Source: JANMJD01 sp963828405
Lineage (GTDB): Bacteria; Actinomycetota; Acidimicrobiia; Acidimicrobiales; Ilumatobacteraceae
Direction of reading: 5' to 3'
DNA length: 64,000 nucleotides
Assembly: GCA_963828405.1 (NCBI GenBank)
Contig: CAWHEG010000031.1
Location: forward strand, 372,001 to 436,000
Part shown: piece by piece, positions 25,250-37,347 of the stretch
Layout of the letters: every line of letters begins with the position of its first letter
Numbering within the stretch: position 1 is the stretch's first letter
Notes under the pieces: generated by a model
Told to the model about the DNA's origin: nothing
The model's database searches: none
What the model saw: only the letters and a program-made list of their open reading frames with translations
Program-made: the position numbers and the translations under genes

Positions 25250-26023
25250 TCAGCCGCGGGCGAGCGTCTTGCGGTTCTTGAACTTCGCCTTGCGGTAATC
25301 GGCGTGCATCAGGGCGATGAAGTCGATCGAGATCGCCTTCGGGCAGGCCTCCTCGCACTCGCCGTGGTTGGTGCAGGAGCCGAAGTGCTCGTCCATCGTC
25401 TCGACCATGTTCTCGGCCCGCTGGTAGCGCTCGGCCTGACCCTGGGGCAGCAGGTTGAGGTGCGCCACCTTGGCCGCGGTGAACAGGTTCGCCGCGCCGT
25501 TGGGGCATGCGGCGACGCAGGCCCCGCAGCCGATGCACTCGGCTGCGTCCATCGCCGCGTCGGCGACGGGCTTGGGGATCGGGATCAGGTTGGCGTCGGG
25601 GGCGCCGCCGGTCACCGCCGTGATGAAACCGCCCGCCTCGATGATCCGATCGAAGGCGGAACGGTCGACCATCAGGTCGCGCACGATCGGGAACGCCGCG
25701 GCCCGCCACGGCTCGACGACGATGGTCTCGCCGCTGGAGAACTTGCGCATGTGCAGCTGACACGTCGCCGTGGACCTCTGCGGGCCGTGGGCCTGGCCGT
25801 TGATCATCAGACCACACGTTCCGCAGATCCCCTCGCGGCAGTCGGAGTCGAAGGTGATCGGCTCGGAACCCTCGGTGATCAGCCGCTCGTTGAGGATGTC
25901 GAGGAGCTCGAGGAACGACGCCTCGTCGCTCACCGACTCCACGGTGTGGGTCTCGAACCGCCCGGCGTCGGCCGGACCCCGCTGCCGCCAGATCTTCAGC
26001 GTGATGTTGTTCAGATGAGACAC
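25250..26023 (-). CDS. sdhB: Succinate dehydrogenase/fumarate reductase iron-sulfur subunit
   Basis: The 257-residue protein carries all three clusters. The [2Fe-2S] site is C62, C67, C70 (DCREGICGTC) and C88. The C-terminal [4Fe-4S] and [3Fe-4S] sites use C163, C166, C169 (CIGCGAC), C173, C217, C223 and C227 (GECEEACPKA). It passes electrons from the FAD of SdhA towards the hemes and quinone. It is the last gene of sdhCAB, 9 bases after sdhA. Sequence style matches the B-type (Bacillus/Wolinella-like) enzymes together with the diheme SdhC. Confidence 0.96.
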   Translation of the reverse strand: MSHLNNITLKIWRQRGPADAGRFETHTVESVSDEASFLELLDILNERLITEGSEPITFDSDCREGICGTCGLMINGQAHGPQRSTATCQLHMRKFSSGETIVVEPWRAAAFPIVRDLMVDRSAFDRIIEAGGFITAVTGGAPDANLIPIPKPVADAAMDAAECIGCGACVAACPNGAANLFTAAKVAHLNLLPQGQAERYQRAENMVETMDEHFGSCTNHGECEEACPKAISIDFIALMHADYRKAKFKNRKTLARG

Positions 26024-26032
26024 GACGGATCC

Positions 26033-27973
<1,941 letters not shown>

Positions 27974-27987
27974 GATGCGTCGCCCTC

Positions 27988-28734
27988 TCAGCCGACCACG
28001 CCGGCCAGCACGGCCACCGGGAACGAGACGTTGCCGACCACGATCAGGGTGGCCAGTCCGGTGGCGATCTGGCGGCGCCAGCGGTTGAACCGCGGGTTCG
28101 ACCAGCCCATCGACTGGAACAGGCTCCAGATCCCGTGGAAGAGGTGGATGCCGAGGGCGATGTTGGCCACGATGTACACGAGGGCGACGGGCACCCGGCT
28201 CAACGAACGGTCGACGTTGCCGTAGACGTCGCCGCGGGTGAACCCGCTCCCGTTGAACTGCCCGCCGGTGAGGTCGAGCAGATGCCAGACGATGAAGAGC
28301 AGCACGATCACCCCGGAGTAGCGCATCGTGCGGCTGGCGAAGTTGGCCGCCACATAGTCACGCGGCGACTGGTACTTCACCGGCCGCGCCTGGTGGTTGA
28401 GCAGGGTCAGCGTGTAGGCGGCGTGCAGGTGGAGGGCGATCGCCCCGATCAGCACCAGGCGCAGCCCCCAGAGCGCGTAGGTGCGCGGCAGCAGCGGCAC
28501 GAGGAGCTCGCGGAGGAACTCGCCGTAGTGGTTGATCTCCTCGGCGCCCAGGTACATCTTCAGGTTGCCGATCATGTGCGAGATCACGAATCCGAGCCCG
28601 ATGATCCCGGTGATCGCCATCACGTACTTCTTGCCGACGGCCGTGGAGTACAGGTCGAGAAGGAACGGTCTACGTTTCCTGGCCTTCGTCGCCGAGCCGC
28701 TCTCGGGGCCGCGTCGTGTGATCGTCTGCGCCAT
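27988..28734 (-). CDS. sdhC: Succinate dehydrogenase cytochrome b558 subunit, diheme type
   Basis: The 248-residue membrane protein has five predicted helices. Histidines sit in the helices as in diheme B-type SdhC: ISHMIGNL, ALHLHAAY, IVWHLLDL and GIHLFHGIWS. It anchors SdhAB to the membrane and reduces menaquinone through two hemes b. It is the first gene of the operon. On the minus strand a TATTAG box (28745-28750) lies ten bases before the ATG, so a short or absent leader is possible. The divergent neighbour is the proton-pumping pyrophosphatase. Confidence 0.95.
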   Translation of the reverse strand: MAQTITRRGPESGSATKARKRRPFLLDLYSTAVGKKYVMAITGIIGLGFVISHMIGNLKMYLGAEEINHYGEFLRELLVPLLPRTYALWGLRLVLIGAIALHLHAAYTLTLLNHQARPVKYQSPRDYVAANFASRTMRYSGVIVLLFIVWHLLDLTGGQFNGSGFTRGDVYGNVDRSLSRVPVALVYIVANIALGIHLFHGIWSLFQSMGWSNPRFNRWRRQIATGLATLIVVGNVSFPVAVLAGVVG

Positions 28735-28904
28735 TGCTCGGACGCTAATACCACCCGGTCGGTGGGGGGAACTTGCCGGAGCGTGGCACCGGGCACCCCC
28801 TGTCGTTTCGTCGTTCGGGTCACCGGTTACCTACACTCTCGCCGGTTCCTAACCAGCTGCGCGGCAGGTCGCCGCGCCGAGACTTCTCCCGGGAGATACC
28901 ACCG

Positions 28905-31208
<2,304 letters not shown>

Positions 31209-31211
<3 letters not shown>

Positions 31212-31272
31212 GGCGTCGCCGTCCTAGGCCCTTCGACCGAACCTGGCGATCGAAGCCCCGCCCGACGCCTCA
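31209..31272 (+). terminator. Long inverted repeat starting at the hppA stop codon
   Basis: TGAGGCGTCG (31209-31218, including the stop) pairs perfectly with CGACGCCTCA (31263-31272). Inside, CTTCG and CGAAG can pair as well. It would make an extended hairpin at the mRNA end, though without a T run. It ends just 21 bases before the next gene. Confidence 0.35.
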
Positions 31273-31293
31273 TCCAGGTAGTGTCTCCCACTC

Positions 31294-31914
31294 GTGCTGG
31301 CGCTCCTGGACTTCGCGAACAAGTGGGTCGAACGAGGCGGGCTGTTCGTCCTCGGCCTGATCATCTTCGCCGAGTCGGGCTTGTTCGTCGGCTTCTTCCT
31401 ACCCGGGGACTCGCTGCTGTTCTTCGCCGGATTCCTCGCCTCGGACGCCGGCGGCAACCTCCTCCCCGGCCTCCCGGCCACCGCGGCCGTGGCGTTCGCC
31501 GCCGCAGTGCTCGGTGACCAGGTCGGCTACCTGTTCGGCAAGAAGGTCGGCCCGAACCTGTTCGACCGCCCGCAGAGCCGGGTGTTCAAGCCGGCCCACG
31601 TGGCCAAGGCGCAGGACTTCTTCGACAAGCACGGGGCCAAGACCATCGTGCTGGCCCGCTTCGTGCCGATCGTGCGCACCTTCGCCCCGATCGTCGCCGG
31701 CGTCGGGCGGATGAAGTACCGCACCTTCGTGACGTACAACGTGGTCGGTGGGGCCCTGTGGGGCATCGGTGTGACGTCGCTGGGCTACCTGCTCGGCAAG
31801 AGCGACTTCATCAAGAAGAACATCGAGGTCGCGGCGTTGGTGATCGTCGCCCTGTCGCTCGCGCCGGTCGCCCTCGAGTTCCTCCGGCACCGCCGGGCCT
31901 CGAAAACCTACTGA
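31294..31914 (+). CDS. DedA family membrane protein
   Basis: The 206-residue protein has the DedA (SNARE-associated, PF09335-type) pattern: FAESGLFVGFFLPGDSLLFF near residues 24-43, then GDQVGYLFGKKVGPN, FFDKHGAKTIVLARFVPIVR, TFAPIVAGVGRMKYRTFVTY and a C-terminal hydrophobic segment. The Glu and Asp/Arg residues in these motifs are the conserved ones. DedA proteins are thought to be lipid-carrier (undecaprenyl phosphate) or phospholipid flippases that depend on the proton gradient. GTG start. TAGTGT at 31277-31282 is a possible -10, which would give an almost leaderless mRNA. Confidence 0.93.
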   Translation: MLALLDFANKWVERGGLFVLGLIIFAESGLFVGFFLPGDSLLFFAGFLASDAGGNLLPGLPATAAVAFAAAVLGDQVGYLFGKKVGPNLFDRPQSRVFKPAHVAKAQDFFDKHGAKTIVLARFVPIVRTFAPIVAGVGRMKYRTFVTYNVVGGALWGIGVTSLGYLLGKSDFIKKNIEVAALVIVALSLAPVALEFLRHRRASKTY

Positions 31915-31929
31915 GCGCCTGCCGCCGGT

Positions 31930-32736
31930 TCAGGTCGGTTCGGCCCCGGCGACGAAGTCGATCAGCCGTTCGACGGCGCCCACCAGTTCGGGGCGGAGAT
32001 CTGCGTACGTCGTGACCCGGTTGCGCAGGCGCGGCCAGAACCCCTCGATCGAGGTGTCCAGGGCGCGGCACATCCCCTCCTTCCAGTCCTGCCCGCGGGG
32101 GATCGCCGGCCACTCGTCGAGTCCGAACACGTTCGGGCGGATGCCGGCCCACACGTCGACGAACGGATGCCCGGTGATCAGCACGTTCGGATCGTCGATC
32201 CCCACGGCCAGGCGGGACTCCTTCGAGCGGTCGACGAGGTGGTCGACGAGCACGCCGAGCCGACGCTGCGGGGCCGGCCCGAAGGCGTCGACGGCCTCCA
32301 CGATCCGGTCGAGGCCGTGCATCGGCTCGACGACCAGGCCGAGGTCGCGCAGGTCGTCGCCCCACACGTGCTCGAGCAGTTCGGCGTCGTGACGGCCCTC
32401 GACCCAGATGCGGCTCGGCCGGGCCGTCCTCGCCCGGACCGCCACGGCGGCGACCGAGCCGGAGTTGGTCAGCTTCGGGCCGGAGACGGGCGCGGCGGGC
32501 CGCACGAGGGTGACCGGGCGGCCCTCGATCAGGAACCCGGCCTCCTTCCAGGCGAAGTGGCGTTGCTGCTGCCTGCGGTCGCGCAGCGTCACCGCCTCGT
32601 GGGTGATCTTCACGATGTCGCCGAAGAACCCCGACGAACGGTCCTCGACGAGCATCCCGACCGCGGCCGTCACCGCCGCCGCAGCCTTGCGCCGCCGCGG
32701 GTCGAAATCCTCGAGGATGTCGCGTTCATAAGCCAT
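31930..32736 (-). CDS. DUF3097 family protein
   Basis: The 268-residue protein matches an actinobacterial family of unknown function annotated as DUF3097. Recognisable blocks are SRIWVEGRHDAELLEHVWGD, RLGVLVDHLVDRSKESRLAV and TGHPFVDVWAGIRPNVFGLD, followed by WPAIPRGQDWKEGMCRAL and YADLRPELVGAVERLIDFVA. WVEGRHDAELLEHVWG with later DHLV looks like a Toprim-like or nuclease-like acidic core, but this is only an impression. The ATG at 32734-32736 (MAYERDILEDFDPRRRKAAA) was chosen; further upstream the frame overlaps the next gene. It converges with dedA. Confidence 0.85.
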   Translation of the reverse strand: MAYERDILEDFDPRRRKAAAAVTAAVGMLVEDRSSGFFGDIVKITHEAVTLRDRRQQQRHFAWKEAGFLIEGRPVTLVRPAAPVSGPKLTNSGSVAAVAVRARTARPSRIWVEGRHDAELLEHVWGDDLRDLGLVVEPMHGLDRIVEAVDAFGPAPQRRLGVLVDHLVDRSKESRLAVGIDDPNVLITGHPFVDVWAGIRPNVFGLDEWPAIPRGQDWKEGMCRALDTSIEGFWPRLRNRVTTYADLRPELVGAVERLIDFVAGAEPT

Positions 32737-32780
32737 GACGGTCGCGATTCTGGCCGACGGCGACCGCTCGCCCGGCGATC

Positions 32781-33446
32781 TCAGCGACGCGAGCGCCATC
32801 CGTGCGCGGTGAGCACCAACTCGAGGGTCGAGCCGTCGGGGTAGCGCAACGGTGCCCGTAGTCCGACGTGGGCCAGCGCCGCCGGCAGGTCGAGGATCGG
32901 CAACGCCCCGGTCGCCGACCAGCGGTGCGTGCGGTGAGCGGGCAGCTCGGCGAACTCCTCCGGTCCGGTGGCGAGCTCGACGGTGCCGTGGACGACGCCG
33001 TGCTGGGCGTAGCCGAACTCGATCGGTTCGGCCACGGCCGTCGCGTACCACTCGATGTCGCTGGCGATCGGCACCGCGGTCCCGTACTCCCGGCCGAGCG
33101 CCTCGCCCGGGTCGTCCAGCTCGACGGCGTAGGTCTCGCTGCCGACCGTCCACTGCTCGAAGGCGGACTCGCACACGAACTCGGCCCACATCGCCGGCGC
33201 CTTGGCCAGCAGCGGATCGGTCCGCCGGGGGATGTGCCACTCGGTCACGTGGAGGAGCGGCATCCCGCGCCGGGCCAACGCCCAGGTGTACCAGGCGTTC
33301 GACGGTCCGACGAGGCGGTACGAGACGAAGCCGCCCATCGTCGCCTCGGGCGTCCAGAACGACCACGTCCACTCCTCGTGGACCGACCCCGGGTGCGGCC
33401 GCTCGTCGTGAGCGGGGAACGGGCCGCCCGGCGTGCCGATGCTCAC
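32781..33446 (-). CDS. Conserved hypothetical protein, partner of the PEP-domain gene
   Basis: The 221-residue protein begins with GTG (VSIGTPGGPFPAHDERPHPG) and overlaps the preceding gene's stop by four bases (GTGA), so the two are coupled. It has no signal peptide or membrane segment and is rich in aromatic residues in a beta-type pattern: EEWTWSFWTPEATMGGFVSY, RLVGPSNAWYTWALARRGMP, VTEWHIPRRTDPLLAKAPAM. This resembles lipocalin-like or tocopherol-cyclase-like beta folds that bind lipids, but I do not recognise the family. Confidence 0.7.
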   Translation of the reverse strand: MSIGTPGGPFPAHDERPHPGSVHEEWTWSFWTPEATMGGFVSYRLVGPSNAWYTWALARRGMPLLHVTEWHIPRRTDPLLAKAPAMWAEFVCESAFEQWTVGSETYAVELDDPGEALGREYGTAVPIASDIEWYATAVAEPIEFGYAQHGVVHGTVELATGPEEFAELPAHRTHRWSATGALPILDLPAALAHVGLRAPLRYPDGSTLELVLTAHGWRSRR

Positions 33447-34915
33447 AGGGGCGTGTAGTACGGCCCGTCGCCGACGGGCGCGGCGTTGTCGCCCTCCATC
33501 AGCGAGACGACGTCGTAGAGCGGGCCCGGGATGTCGCGCGGCACGGTCCAGTCGAGCCGATCGGCGACACCCGCTTCGAGCGCGAACGGGCGGAGGAAGG
33601 AGAAGTAGACGTAGGCGCCGCAACGGATCTTGTCGTCACGACTCATCGCCGCGATGTTGCGGTAGTGCGCAGACTGGGCGGCGCGTACGGCCGTGACGAT
33701 CGACGTCATCTCCTCGAGCGGGATCGGGCGCAACCCGCCGGCCGGCATGTCGTCGGTCGTGTACAGGCCGTAGCCGACGAGGTGGTCGACGAAGTCCTCG
33801 GGGGTGGTGTACGAGGTCCCGAAGTCGGTGATCCGGTCGACCGTCACGCCTTCGAGCACCATCGCCGCGGTCAGATTGCGGTACGGCACGCCGTCGGCGA
33901 CGTCACTCCAGGGGAAGTCGCTGCGCCCCAGGGCGTAGAAGTCCCGCACGAGCAGCACCCGGCCGCCGGGCAGCGCGTAGGGACCGGTGTCGCCGTGACC
34001 GACGCGTGTGTCGAAGTAGAGCAGGAACAGGTAGGCGACCAGTGTCGCGTTGAGCGAGCGGATCGCCGCGCGCAGGTCGGGGTCGCCGACCGGGGTGACG
34101 CCGGCCATCAGCTGGGTGAGTGTGTCGCCGCGGTAGGCGCCGGCTACGCCGTTGTCGGCGGCGTGACGGGTTCCGTCGCCACGGAACCCCTTGGCGGCCC
34201 GCTCCCAGAAGTCGAGCACGGTGTAGGCGTTGTCGAGGTCGTGGGCGAGGGCCGGGTCGATCATCTCGTAGACCTTGCGCCCGATCAGCCAGAAGTTGAC
34301 GATCGACCACAGGTGCACAGTGTTGACCCGGCAGCCGGGGCGCCGCGCCGCGGCGCCGATCGCCTCGGCCGGCCTGGCCGCGTCGATGATCCGGATCATC
34401 TCCGGATAGCGCAGGAACGACTCGATGCAGGCGGTGACGATGTAGGCCGACACCGGGATGATCTTCGATTCCAGCGCGGTGCGCTCCTCGGTGAGCCCCT
34501 GGGCGATCGGGCCGATGTAGGCGATCCGCTCGTTGACCCACGCCCGTCGCGCCTCGCCGGCCGGGGCCGCTCCGCCCCGCAGCACGCCGGTGTCGCCCGA
34601 GCAGTCGAGCTCCACCTCGTCGCCGTCGCAGGGCTCGGCCCCGGTGAACGAGGCGGCCATGATGCACGGCACCTGGAACTCCCGGCTGACGATGCCGATG
34701 TGGCTGCGTGGGGTACCGCCCGTGCACACGACACCGGCCAGCTCGTGATAGATCGGGGCGAGGAAGGTGGCGCCCGCGTCGCGGACCAGGGCGACCACGC
34801 CCTCGGCCGAGGTGTCCATCAGCTCGAGCACGTCGTCGGCCGACTCCATCGCCTTCCACCGGCCGCGCACGGGCGAAGCGTCGAAGACCTTGATGCCGCG
34901 TCCGATCTCGTTCAC
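33443..34915 (-). CDS. Protein with an orphan PEP-utiliser phosphohistidine domain
   Basis: The 490-residue protein starts with GTG (VNEIGRGIKVFDASPVRGRW). Residues ~40-115 look like the swivelling phosphohistidine domain of PEP-utilising enzymes: AGVVCTGGTPRSHIGIVSRE followed by FQVPCIMA, with H72 at the phosphorylated position. No PEP/pyruvate barrel or ATP-grasp domain is attached. The rest (about 150-490) is an all-helical region I do not recognise, including RRAWVNERIAYIGPIAQGL, NTVHLWSIVNFWLIGRKVYE and YTTPEDFVDHLVGYGLYTTD. It is coupled to the next gene (GTGA). An ATG at 34849 is an alternative start, since only 24 bases separate it from the divergent gene. Confidence 0.75.
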   Translation of the reverse strand: MNEIGRGIKVFDASPVRGRWKAMESADDVLELMDTSAEGVVALVRDAGATFLAPIYHELAGVVCTGGTPRSHIGIVSREFQVPCIMAASFTGAEPCDGDEVELDCSGDTGVLRGGAAPAGEARRAWVNERIAYIGPIAQGLTEERTALESKIIPVSAYIVTACIESFLRYPEMIRIIDAARPAEAIGAAARRPGCRVNTVHLWSIVNFWLIGRKVYEMIDPALAHDLDNAYTVLDFWERAAKGFRGDGTRHAADNGVAGAYRGDTLTQLMAGVTPVGDPDLRAAIRSLNATLVAYLFLLYFDTRVGHGDTGPYALPGGRVLLVRDFYALGRSDFPWSDVADGVPYRNLTAAMVLEGVTVDRITDFGTSYTTPEDFVDHLVGYGLYTTDDMPAGGLRPIPLEEMTSIVTAVRAAQSAHYRNIAAMSRDDKIRCGAYVYFSFLRPFALEAGVADRLDWTVPRDIPGPLYDVVSLMEGDNAAPVGDGPYYTPL

Positions 34916-34939
34916 GATCGGGCAGACTACGAGGCCGTG

Positions 34940-35329
34940 ATGCGCTATCTCAGCTTGGAGTGGATCGACGCGCTCAGCGCCGCGGTCGCCGACAGTGCGG
35001 CGATGCAGGCGGTCGCCCCCGGTCATCCCGTCGGCGTCACCCAGGTCGTCTCGAACGGGCCCGAGGGTGACGTGACGTATCACGTGCAGGTCGCCGGCGG
35101 CACGGCCTCGTTCGGCGCTGGCCCCGCCTGGCCCGAGGACGTCCGGTTCGAACAGGACTGGTCGACCGCCGTCGGGGTGGCGACCGGGGCGCTCAACGCC
35201 CAGGAGGCGTTCATCGGCGGCAGGATCCGCCTGTTCGGCGACCAGCAGAAGCTGATGGCCAGCCAGCCGGTGTTCCAGGCCCTCGACGAGGTGTTCAACG
35301 CCGTCCGCCCGCACACGTCCTACGAGTAG
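34940..35329 (+). CDS. SCP2-like sterol/lipid-transfer domain protein
   Basis: The 129-residue protein (MRYLSLEWIDALSAAVADSA) has a central beta-sheet, VTYHVQVAGGTASFGAGPAW, then a long Ala-rich helix and the C-terminal motif AQEAFIGGRIRLFGDQQKLM. That motif is typical of SCP2 domains, which bind lipids in a hydrophobic pocket. A GTG directly before the ATG (34937) is also in frame. It is divergent from the PEP-domain gene with almost no room for two promoters, so the two may share a compact regulatory region, and it is 11 bases from the glycosylase downstream. Confidence 0.8.
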   Translation: MRYLSLEWIDALSAAVADSAAMQAVAPGHPVGVTQVVSNGPEGDVTYHVQVAGGTASFGAGPAWPEDVRFEQDWSTAVGVATGALNAQEAFIGGRIRLFGDQQKLMASQPVFQALDEVFNAVRPHTSYE

Positions 35330-35340
35330 GGGCTTCGTCC

Positions 35341-36195
35341 GTGCCGGAACTGCCCGAGGTGCAGGCCCATGCCGAGCGGCTCACCGCAGCGTTCGCCGGG
35401 ACGCCCCTTGAACGCTTTCAGCCGATCACGTTCACCGCGCTGAAGACCGCAGTGCCTGCGCCCGACGAGGCCTACGGCGCTCCGCTCGACGAGGTGGGCC
35501 GGCGGGGCAAGTTCCTGCTGCTGCGCTTCGGCGGCGATCCCGGCTCGCAAATCACCTGCGCCGTTCACCTGATGCAGGGCGGGCGGTTGCTGGTCGACGC
35601 CAAGCGCGCCGCCAAGCCCCGCGGTGGGCAGGCCAGGTTCGTGTTCACCGACGGGCGGGCGCTACTGCTCACCGAGGCCGGCACGGAACGGCGCGCCGGC
35701 GTCTGGTGCATGCGACGCGCCGACGAGGCAACGACCGCCCCGCTCGACCGGCTCGGGCCCGAGGCGCTGTCCCTCGACGCCGACGCTCTCGCCGAACGCT
35801 TCGCCGCCTTCCCGATGCGGCTGCACGGGTTCCTGCGCGACCAGCAGGCGATCGCCGGTCTCGGCCGACGGCTCGCCAACGAGATCTGCCATCGGGCCAG
35901 GCTCTCACCGTTCGCCGCCACGGCCAAGATCCCCCCTGCGGGCGTCGCCGCCATCGTCGATGCGATCCGCGGCGCCTGCGAGGAAGGCCTGGCCTACGAA
36001 CGGACGAGACCCGACATGAGCTCGTCGTCCGACCGCCCGGGCGGCGTGCACAGGCGCACCGGCTCGCCGTGCCCGGTGTGCGCCGACGTCATTCGCGAGG
36101 TCGAGTACGCCTCGTACACGGTCAACTACTGCCCCACCTGCCAGACGGCCGGCAAGGTGCTCGCCGACAACACCACTTCGCGCTTCTTGAAGTGA
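35341..36195 (+). CDS. Fpg/Nei family DNA glycosylase
   Basis: The 284-residue protein starts with GTG and then PELPEVQAHAERL, so after removal of Met the catalytic Pro2 and Glu3 are in place. K57 (RRGKFLLL) is the conserved lysine. The helix-two-turn-helix region is AIAGLGRRLANEICHRARLS, and a zinc finger with CPVC and CPTC lies near the end. The enzyme excises oxidised bases and cuts the strand. The zinc finger tail ends ADNTTSRFLK, and the final arginine sits in that finger rather than in the usual QR/GR context, so whether it favours 8-oxoguanine (Fpg) or oxidised pyrimidines (Nei) is unclear. Confidence 0.9.
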   Translation: MPELPEVQAHAERLTAAFAGTPLERFQPITFTALKTAVPAPDEAYGAPLDEVGRRGKFLLLRFGGDPGSQITCAVHLMQGGRLLVDAKRAAKPRGGQARFVFTDGRALLLTEAGTERRAGVWCMRRADEATTAPLDRLGPEALSLDADALAERFAAFPMRLHGFLRDQQAIAGLGRRLANEICHRARLSPFAATAKIPPAGVAAIVDAIRGACEEGLAYERTRPDMSSSSDRPGGVHRRTGSPCPVCADVIREVEYASYTVNYCPTCQTAGKVLADNTTSRFLK

Positions 36196-36394
36196 CGTCG
36201 ATCGTTCCATCGTCCACCGCACACCATCACTGACTCGTGCCGGATCGTCGCAGCGGCGACGCCAACGTCGAGCATGCTGGCGATCCTCGAGTCGGGGCAG
36301 GACGCGAAGTCGCAAGCTGTCGCTTTGTGTTGGTTGTTTTCGGGCGGGTTCGCGGTCGGGTGTTGGTGTGCGGTGGTTGGCGCTGGTGGAGCGC

Positions 36395-36787
36395 TCAGGC
36401 TGGTGCTGCCGTTCGGATGCCGAGTTGGCTCGCGGCGTTGAGCATCCGCTCGTCATAGGTGACGACCCGGCCGAGGTCAGCCTCCAGTTGCCGAGCGGTC
36501 GCGAGATGGATCGCGTCTAGGGACCGAACCTCGACGGGGAGTAGCGTCGCTGCGGCGTTGAGGATCCGGTCGTTCACCCGGATGAGCTCGACCCGGTCGA
36601 GCACGGATCGGCCCCGCGCAAGTGCCTCGTCCCCTTCGAGGAGGAGTGATCGCAGGACTTCGGTACGGGCGAGCGCGCTTGACACCAGCGGGCGGCGACG
36701 TCGCAGGTACCGGCGAAGCGCTGCCGACTCGGGCTCCTCGACCGCGAGCTTCACCAGGGCGGAGGAATCCAGGTATGTCGCCGCCAT
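36395..36787 (-). CDS. vapC: PIN-domain toxin, VapC type
   Basis: The 130-residue protein is a PIN-domain ribonuclease. Conserved acids are visible in TYLDSSALVKL (Asp), in ALARTEVLRSL (Glu), in RSLDAIHLATA (Asp) and in VVTYDERML (Asp). VapC toxins cut tRNA or rRNA when free of antitoxin. The ATG at 36785-36787 overlaps the antitoxin stop as TGATG; a TTG one codon upstream is in frame too. Together with the antitoxin it makes a standard two-gene module in a stretch that looks acquired. Confidence 0.92.
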   Translation of the reverse strand: MAATYLDSSALVKLAVEEPESAALRRYLRRRRPLVSSALARTEVLRSLLLEGDEALARGRSVLDRVELIRVNDRILNAAATLLPVEVRSLDAIHLATARQLEADLGRVVTYDERMLNAASQLGIRTAAPA

Positions 36788-37059
36788 CAACGCTCGTGTT
36801 CGCGAAGGCGAGCCAGCCTGCTCGATGGAGACTCGGCGCCCCGCGAGGGCAAAGGGGCGGGAAGATCGTCGAGGTCGCCGGTTGCGGGCTCGATGTCGCC
36901 AGATGCGCGCATTCGCTCCAGTGCGCTGCCTTGGGGCAACGGACTGAGGAGCGCCACGGGACGGCCTCGATCGGTGATCTCGATTGTCTCGCCGTCTTCG
37001 ACGAGGCGGAGCAGTTCGCTGGCCCGTTGTCGTAGCTCTCGCACCCCGACGGTAGTCAT
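36787..37059 (-). CDS. vapB: Phd/YefM-type antitoxin, VapB
   Basis: The 90-residue protein starts MTTVGVRELRQRASELLRLV, the Phd/YefM DNA-binding fold, with EDGETIEITDRGRPVALLSP typical of this antitoxin class. The C-terminal part (PAPLPSRGAESPSSRLARLR) is flexible and should wrap around the toxin. It precedes vapC with a one-base overlap. A palindrome lies directly in front of its start codon (37061-37074), the likely site of autorepression. Confidence 0.92.
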   Translation of the reverse strand: MTTVGVRELRQRASELLRLVEDGETIEITDRGRPVALLSPLPQGSALERMRASGDIEPATGDLDDLPAPLPSRGAESPSSRLARLREHER

Positions 37060-37060
37060 G

Positions 37061-37074
37061 TGCTACTTATAGCA
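37061..37074 (-). promoter_or_regulatory. Putative VapB operator and -10 box
   Basis: Read on the minus strand, TGCTATAAGTAGCA has 5-base inverted arms (TGCTA, TAGCA) and contains TATAAG, a good -10 box. Only one base separates it from the vapB ATG, so the mRNA would be leaderless or nearly so and repressor binding would block the promoter directly. Beyond it, 37075-37347 holds no gene that I can support. Confidence 0.5.
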
Positions 37075-37347
37075 TCTCGGGTGCTGCTGGGCAACCTGGG
37101 CTGGTTTGCGAGCGCCAGGGTCTTGCGAACCGGGCCGACAGACTCGGGCCGTGGCAGGACAGCTCAGACGCCCACCGGGCGCAGTCGCGTTTCCGCTCGC
37201 TGATCAAGAGCGGCGTCCCTGCGCGCTATCGCCGGATATGGGTGGTGCGAACGAGCCAGTAGTCGTGCGATATCGAGTGCCTCCCATCGGCGATGCGGGG
37301 CAGCCAAGCCGCGGGTGGCGCCTCGAGCCCTCCACCGGGGTCTGGGG

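Noticed and set aside
32852..35329. 825-codon plus-strand frame
   Set aside because: Only its last 130 codons (34940-35329) form a real SCP2-like gene; the rest is antisense to the PEP-domain and hypothetical genes.
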